From Polyangiaceae bacterium (GTDB lineage: Bacteria > Myxococcota_A > Polyangia > Polyangiales > Polyangiaceae), in assembly GCA_019637295.1 (NCBI GenBank), contig JAHBVX010000001.1:223501-287500 (forward strand): a stretch of DNA of 64,000 nt, in the 5' to 3' direction. Shown piece by piece: positions 59,996 through 64,000 of the stretch. How positions within the stretch are numbered: position 1 is the first letter of the stretch; each line of letters begins with the position of its first letter. The position numbers were made by a program, and so were the translations under genes. The notes beneath the pieces were generated by a model. The model did not search any database. It had not been told where the DNA came from and was given only the letters and a program-made list of their open reading frames with translations.

Positions 59996-60454
59996 GTGAC
60001 GCTCGACATTTTGGAAGAGATGCGCAAGGTCGTATCGGCGCTCGACGAGGGCGCCGTCGACTACGCGCTGGTCGGCGCGTTCGCGCTGGCCATCCACGGG
60101 GCCCCGCGCGCCACGACCGACATCGACCTATTGATCCGTCCCGAGGACGTGGACCGGGCGCTCAGCCTCGTGGCTCCGCTCGGTTTCAGCCTGCCCGCGC
60201 AGCCGATGACGTTCCCGAGCGGCGTGACCGTCCAGCGCGTCTCGAAGGTGGACGCCGACGAGTTGCTCACTCTCGACTTGCTGCTTGCGACAGGTCCGCT
60301 GACCGAGGCATGGGAGTCGCGCATGTCAGTGGATGCGCTCGGCATCAGGCTTCGCGTCGTCGACCGAGCGCAGCTCGTGAGGATGAAGGCGCTGGCGGGG
60401 CGTCTGCGCGACCTCGCCGACATCGAGCGCCTGCGAGGCGACGACGATGCCTGA
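59996..60454 (+). CDS. Nucleotidyltransferase-fold protein (AbiEii/DUF6036-like)
   Basis: A 152-residue pol-beta-fold protein: AVDYALVGAFALAIHGAPRA, TTDIDLLIRPEDVDRALSLV (DxD-like), a third acidic strand in LTLDLLLATG, and the helical RVVDRAQLVRMKALAGRLRD LADIERL end, as in DUF6036/AbiEii toxins. The GTG at 59996 starts it. It overlaps the small partner gene by 8 bp (60447-60454), the reverse gene order from the pair at 36785. Probably a mobile toxin/antitoxin-like pair sitting inside the biosynthetic region. Confidence 0.8.
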   Translation: MTLDILEEMRKVVSALDEGAVDYALVGAFALAIHGAPRATTDIDLLIRPEDVDRALSLVAPLGFSLPAQPMTFPSGVTVQRVSKVDADELLTLDLLLATGPLTEAWESRMSVDALGIRLRVVDRAQLVRMKALAGRLRDLADIERLRGDDDA

Positions 60455-60677
60455 ACCCGCGATGAGCCCCGCCTCGGTGACCGCCCGCTTGCTGGAGCTG
60501 AACGAGTGCTCGCGTCGCCTGCGCGCCACGCGCTCGGTCGACATGTCGGCCCGGGCGATCGACACGCGGTTGCGTGCGCTCGGGTCTCTACACCGCGCGT
60601 GCCTGGCTCTGGTGGCGGCCGGTCGCCGCGCGGGCCTCGGGGTCGGTCAGCCCCCCTCCGTCAGAACTGGCCGCTGA
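60447..60677 (+). CDS. Small partner protein of the nucleotidyltransferase, putative antitoxin
   Basis: A 76-residue basic helical protein with the pattern SPASVTARLLELNECSRRLR and SARAIDTRLRALGSLHRACL, then a Gly/Arg tail. Such small helical proteins are found directly after AbiEii/DUF6036 nucleotidyltransferases. Its ATG lies inside the nucleotidyltransferase gene, 8 bp before that gene ends. Confidence 0.7.
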   Translation: MPEPAMSPASVTARLLELNECSRRLRATRSVDMSARAIDTRLRALGSLHRACLALVAAGRRAGLGVGQPPSVRTGR

Positions 60678-61027
60678 GCCCGAGCCAGCCGGCTGCTGCG
60701 CCGCCGCACCCTCACCCTGGGTCGTCCCCGTCGACACGCTGCCCTACCCCACCGTGCGAATTCGTGCGCGCGCCCTCCGTGCGCGCGTCGGACCGACAAA
60801 CGATCGATCCCCTTCGAGATTCTCGGCCCGCACTACCAATCAATAGTGAGCGCGCGGCCAGGGCCGGCGCATCCGGCCCTTGGCGCGGGGCACGCTCGAT
60901 CGAAGGTCCGCAGGGCGAGCGAGAGCGTCTCTCGGGCTCGGCGTGCGGGAGGCGGGGACGGTCGGCGGGGGCGCCGTATGTGCCTGCTGGTCCAACCGCG
61001 GGAGCGCATCGACAGGAATACGCTTGA

Positions 61028-61041
61028 CCCCCCCCCCCCCC
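61028..61041 (+). repeat. Poly-C tract, 14 bases
   Basis: Fourteen consecutive C, the longest homopolymer seen in the window. It lies 57 bp upstream of the start of the secreted protein gene and directly after a -35-like TTGACC. Confidence 0.9.
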
Positions 61042-61047
61042 GCGCTA

Positions 61048-61065
61048 CGCGTCTTCAAAGACGCG
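61048..61065 (+). promoter_or_regulatory. Hairpin upstream of the secreted protein gene
   Basis: CGCGTCT-TCAA-AGACGCG: a perfect 7-bp stem with a 4-base loop, 33 bp before the GTG at 61099. It may be an operator or leader hairpin; there is no following T-tract. Confidence 0.4.
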
Positions 61066-61098
61066 GCTAGGGAGCATCGCCGCGAGTTTGGAGGCAAG

Positions 61099-61689
61099 GT
61101 GAGACGAACCATCAACTCGACGGCCACGATGCTGGCCATGGGCGTGGCCCTGTCGGTGGCGAGCAGCGCGAAGAGTGCTGGCGCGGACGTACTGCGTTGG
61201 CGCATGAACGGAAACGACTGCCACTTCATCAATTTCGCCGGCAGCTCCCCGATCTACCAATACTCGGGCGGAGCAGACCACGCTGGCAAGACCTTCTGGG
61301 ACGATGCGGCCGGAAGTGGAAGCGGCGTATTCTTCACCTGCCCAGTTCCGACGGGGCGCGACCTGGTGGAACTGGTCACGACGAATGGGCGGCGTCTAAA
61401 GAGCGTGAACGTGCGCCTTCAGCAAGTATCGGTATCGCTCAACGAGTACACGACGGCAGAACTCATCACCAGCTCCTACACGGGAACGATGGTCTGCACC
61501 TGCGACGTCAAGGTGCGGTTTGGAGGACCGGGGAACTTCCCGCTCTTTCTGAGCTATGCACCCTGCGCCAATTCTTCTACCTGCGGCACGGACTGGGGAG
61601 TCGGTGTGGACTTCGATATGACCGACACCGGCGGAGGTGCGGATCCGAAGGGGCTGAAGATCCGGCTGCTCTCGGCCTACAGCGATTGA
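61099..61689 (+). CDS. Secreted protein of unknown function
   Basis: A 196-residue protein with an N-terminal signal peptide (MLAMGVALSVASSAKSAGA) and no lipobox Cys. The mature part has six Cys (NDCHFINFAGSS, FFTCPVPTGRDL, MVCTCDVKVRFGG, APCANSSTCGTDWGVGVDFD) and is strand-rich. Similar short Cys proteins recur in myxobacterial genomes, role unknown. GTG 61099 has a GGAGG ribosome-binding site. The following lipoprotein starts 14 bp after its stop, so they form a pair. Confidence 0.75.
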   Translation: MRRTINSTATMLAMGVALSVASSAKSAGADVLRWRMNGNDCHFINFAGSSPIYQYSGGADHAGKTFWDDAAGSGSGVFFTCPVPTGRDLVELVTTNGRRLKSVNVRLQQVSVSLNEYTTAELITSSYTGTMVCTCDVKVRFGGPGNFPLFLSYAPCANSSTCGTDWGVGVDFDMTDTGGGADPKGLKIRLLSAYSD

Positions 61690-61703
61690 CGAGGAGAACC
61701 GCC

Positions 61704-62225
61704 ATGCGACCCATCCTGCTCACTACCCTGCTATGCCTGACTGCGTGTCAGGCGCAGCGCGCTGACACGCAGCGGGCGGCGCCCGAGCCTCTCGTCCAGC
61801 CCGCAGCGGGTCCCGGGACCGTGCAACCTTCCGCAGAAGCGAACGAAGCCGAGGACGACGCGGACACGGCCGCACAGCGAGAACTCGAGCTGAGGGAGAA
61901 CTCGCTGGCGCGGTTTCGAGCCGAACCCGTCGACAGTGCATGGGCAACGCCGACGCGAAGCGCGCTCCAGTCCCTGCTGGACCAGGCGGGCGGCAGCTTC
62001 CCGACGACGGTCAAGGTGGGCACGGTGGAGTGCCGGCAGAAGACTTGCCTCCTCGAGATCGTCCACCCCGACGAGCACACCTTCTTGCCGACACGCAAAG
62101 TGCTCGCACGCCAGGTCTATCTTGTCGTGAAGCAGCAAGGCCACGACTGTGTGATGGCCCAACACGGGTGGCCGAACCCCGACGGCTCGATGACCGAACG
62201 CGTGTACTTCGAGTACCAGCGCTGA
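61704..62225 (+). CDS. Lipoprotein of unknown function
   Basis: A 173-residue protein with lipobox (LLCLTACQAQ), an acidic linker (EANEAEDDADTAAQRELELR) and a small folded part with two Cys, VKVGTVECRQKTCLLEIVHP, TRKVLARQVYLVVKQQGHDC and the end TERVYFEYQR. The V-x-C-x-x-x-x-C-x-x-E/Q-x-x pattern is common in short myxobacterial lipoproteins with no assigned function. GAGGAG ribosome-binding site before ATG 61704; co-transcribed with the preceding gene. Confidence 0.78.
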   Translation: MRPILLTTLLCLTACQAQRADTQRAAPEPLVQPAAGPGTVQPSAEANEAEDDADTAAQRELELRENSLARFRAEPVDSAWATPTRSALQSLLDQAGGSFPTTVKVGTVECRQKTCLLEIVHPDEHTFLPTRKVLARQVYLVVKQQGHDCVMAQHGWPNPDGSMTERVYFEYQR

Positions 62226-62410
62226 GCACCTCAGGGACGACCGTTCTTCTTCGACACGAGCTGCCCCCAAGTGACGGGGCCGTAGTGCGGTCGGCGGGTA
62301 GGGCGCGCCCTGCCGTTCCCGCGCCGGGCAAAACCTAGGCTCGAGACTCGCCCAAGCCAGCAACCGGGTCGTGCGGCAATGGCGGGTCTGTGGCAAGATC
62401 CGCGAGCCCA

Positions 62411-64000
62411 ATGACACGTTCCCCGCGGCTCGCGCTGCTCTCCATCGATCCGGCGACGAACGACCCGTCGGTGGCGCACCTCGCGTTCAGCTACGGCATC
62501 CGGCGTTTGGAGGCGTCCGTCCGCAGTTGCCCAACACTGCAGGACGTCGAGACGCAAGTGATCGACCTTCGTACGGCCGAGCCGGAAGCGTTCATGGCGG
62601 AGCTCGAGGCCTTCCGTCCCACGATGATCGGAGCCTCGCTGTACGTCTGGTCGATGAAGCCGTTCTGGGAGATCGCCGCCCGCGTCAAAGCGTGGGACGC
62701 CTCCATCCCGTTCATCGCCGGGGGCCCCAACGCTCGGCTCTCGGTCTTTCGTCTGCCGCACTATCGCCCGATGGCCTCGGTGCTGGACGCGATAGTGCAG
62801 GGCGAAGGTGAGGGCGTGATTCGCGAGCTCGTCCAAGCGCATCGAGACGGCGACTGGAAGACCGCGCCCGGTCTGTTCGTCTCGGACGGCAAGAACTTCC
62901 ACGGCACGGGGCCGGTCGAGCGTCCCGATCTGAACGCGTATCCGTCCCCCTACCACCTGTCGCTCGCGCCGCGAGGCACCACGGGTTACCTCGAGACCTT
63001 CCGCGGCTGTCCCATCAACTGCACCTTCTGCCAGTGGGGTGCCGAGCGCGCCGACCGCGTCTTCTCCGTGCCTTACCTCGTCCGTCAGCTCGAGGGGCTG
63101 CGGGATGCCGACGTGCCCCACGTCCTGTGCTGCGATGCGGGGTTGAACCTGAACCCGCGCGCCTTCCGCAACTTGCTCGCAGCCGAGGCGCAGGTCGGCT
63201 TCCTGCGGCAGGTTCCGTTCGACGGTCATCTGTATCCGACGTTCCTCACGGACGAACATCTCTCGCTGATCACGCAGTTCGGGCGCGCGGAGATGAAGAT
63301 CGGGATACAAAGCTTCAACGCCCAGGTGCTCCGCCGGCTCGGTCGTCCCTTCGACATCGAGCGGTTCGAGCGGGTTCTCCGCGTGCTGCGCGAACACATC
63401 CGCATCGATCTCGAGCTGATGATCGGGCTGCCCGGCGATACGCCGGAGTCGTTCCGAGAGACGTTCCACCGCGCCATCGAGCTAGGGGACACCGTGCGGG
63501 TCTTTCGCACGCTGGTGCTGCCGGACGCGCTGCTCGATCGCGCCGACCCCAGCATGCAGCTCGACTTCGACCCCGAGACCTTCCTGATGCGCTCGTGTGC
63601 GGGCTGGAGCGAGGAACAGCTCGCTCGCGAGCTCGATCACGTGGCCGAGGTAGCCCGCACCCACAGCAAGCCCTCGGTCACGGACACCTACGTCGAGTTC
63701 GCCACCTACCACAGCGACGTGCCGCACCGACCAGGCCAAGCGCGCATCGACCTTCCTGCGGAGCGTGGTGTGGTGCCCGTCGAGGTCGAGATCGTCGAGC
63801 GGCTACGGATGGCGGTGGATGCTGGGGTGCAGGGCTGGTCGCTGCGCGTCGTTCGCAACCAGGTGGATGGCGTCTATTTCGACCTCGACATGCCCGGCGG
63901 CCGCATCTCGCTGCACGCGTCCAGACGCCGAGATGGCGCACGGTACTTCGAAGATCGGGATGGGGTGGCCTACGTCCATCGTGGCCCGGTCGAGCGCGAG
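62411..64000 (+). CDS. B12-binding-domain radical SAM enzyme, 3' end off the window
   Basis: 530 codons are visible and the frame is open at the right edge. Residues 1-140 are a cobalamin-binding-like Rossmann domain (FSYGIRRLEASVRSC, TMIGASLYVWSMKPFWEIAA, FIAGGPNARLS, IVQGEGEGVIRELVQ). The radical SAM core follows with the cluster Cys in GCPINCTFCQWG (C200, C204, C207), IGIQSFNAQVLRRLGRP and ELMIGLPGDTPESFRETFHR. A distal DUF4080-like helical region is next, then the C-terminal stretch VRNQVDGVYFDLDMPGGRIS and RYFEDRDGVAYVHRG shared with the PhyH paralogue at 58026. B12-dependent radical SAM enzymes do methylations, ring contractions or C-C bond formation. Confidence 0.88.
   Translation, partial: MTRSPRLALLSIDPATNDPSVAHLAFSYGIRRLEASVRSCPTLQDVETQVIDLRTAEPEAFMAELEAFRPTMIGASLYVWSMKPFWEIAARVKAWDASIPFIAGGPNARLSVFRLPHYRPMASVLDAIVQGEGEGVIRELVQAHRDGDWKTAPGLFVSDGKNFHGTGPVERPDLNAYPSPYHLSLAPRGTTGYLETFRGCPINCTFCQWGAERADRVFSVPYLVRQLEGLRDADVPHVLCCDAGLNLNPRAFRNLLAAEAQVGFLRQVPFDGHLYPTFLTDEHLSLITQFGRAEMKIGIQSFNAQVLRRLGRPFDIERFERVLRVLREHIRIDLELMIGLPGDTPESFRETFHRAIELGDTVRVFRTLVLPDALLDRADPSMQLDFDPETFLMRSCAGWSEEQLARELDHVAEVARTHSKPSVTDTYVEFATYHSDVPHRPGQARIDLPAERGVVPVEVEIVERLRMAVDAGVQGWSLRVVRNQVDGVYFDLDMPGGRISLHASRRRDGARYFEDRDGVAYVHRGPVERE

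Larger units (their letters stand above)
60678..61098. other. Non-coding stretch with C14 run and hairpin
   Basis: 421 bp without a convincing gene. It contains a 14-base poly-C run (61028-61041) preceded by TTGACC (-35-like, 61024-61029), and a hairpin (61048-61065). No small peptide with a ribosome-binding site was found that looks like a precursor peptide. Confidence 0.5.

Noticed and set aside
60574-60846. 90-codon plus-strand frame after the second nucleotidyltransferase pair
   Set aside because: No ribosome-binding site and Pro/Ala/Arg-rich sequence without domain features; probably non-coding.
51559-64000. Lasso-peptide cluster
   Set aside because: Besides the AsnB-like ligase there is no RRE-containing protein, no B2-type protease, no lasso precursor peptide and no exporter.
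1-64000. tRNA, rRNA, CRISPR arrays, IS elements, prophage
   Set aside because: No cloverleaf with a CCA-type 3' end, no regularly spaced repeat array, no transposase or phage structural protein was seen on reading both strands.

Overview
The window is high-GC, densely packed bacterial DNA. It looks like a predatory or saprophytic member of the Myxococcota, most likely the Polyangia (Sorangium-like) side. The signs are a large number of secreted lipoproteins with Gly/Ser/Ala-rich linkers behind the lipobox, MopE-type Cys/Asp repeats, RCC1-repeat and VWA lipoproteins, a C-terminal MYXO-CTERM-like tail, repeated SUMF1-fold (formylglycine-generating-enzyme-like) proteins, and frequent ATGA/GTGA stop-start overlaps. 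The taxonomic call is inference from gene content. No tRNA, rRNA, CRISPR array, phage or insertion sequence was recognised.

Layout. (1) 1-2793: the end of a sugar ABC importer operon (binding protein, double ATPase, permease). (2) 2800-8180: a dihaem cytochrome c fused to a rhodanese domain; a ribbon-helix-helix/zinc-ribbon regulator reading out of a doubly palindromic promoter with a small helical partner; two lipoproteins; and decayed gene pieces (a SUMF1 remnant, and a zinc-ribbon gene facing a GIDE-like gene, both cut at one junction). (3) 8352-18858: an alpha/beta-hydrolase lipoprotein, a DUF924 protein preceded by a duplicated 61-bp segment, membrane and Cys-rich lipoproteins, a partly duplicated SUMF1 gene, and a large HExxH lipoprotein. 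(4) 19274-26556: lactate permease plus D-lactate dehydrogenase, an EamA transporter, a 51-residue metallothionein-like peptide joined to a Cys-tailed ECF sigma factor, and lipoproteins. (5) 26599-30718: a pentose-type operon (binding protein, isomerase, FGGY kinase). (6) 30815-33407: a copper nitrite reductase operon (NirK, SUMF1-like partner, SCO1). (7) 33649-47309: surface lipoproteins, a nucleotidyltransferase toxin/antitoxin-like pair, a PPP phosphatase, and an ECF sigma factor operon. (8) 47317-51433: a second sugar ABC ATPase and permease translationally coupled to proline catabolism (PruA). (9) 51559-64000: an unusual enzyme set comprising an asparagine-synthase-like amide ligase lacking the glutaminase Cys, an unknown protein with a weak Toprim/Spo11-like look, a cupin, a MopE-repeat lipoprotein, two tandem PhyH-like oxygenases, a methyltransferase, and a B12-binding radical SAM enzyme that runs off the right edge.

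How it fits together. The three sugar-import modules each carry different parts of an ABC uptake system plus catabolic genes. The nirK operon gives nitrite reduction with its copper-delivery helper. The last 12 kb is the best candidate for an undescribed system: the second PhyH-like protein and the radical SAM protein share a short C-terminal domain (ending in an RDG-x-AY-x-x-RG pattern), which ties two otherwise unrelated enzyme classes to a common substrate, carrier or scaffold. A second compact candidate is the metallothionein-like peptide plus Cys-tailed sigma factor at 23993-24739. Several deletion and duplication scars show that the accessory parts of this chromosome are being actively remodelled.
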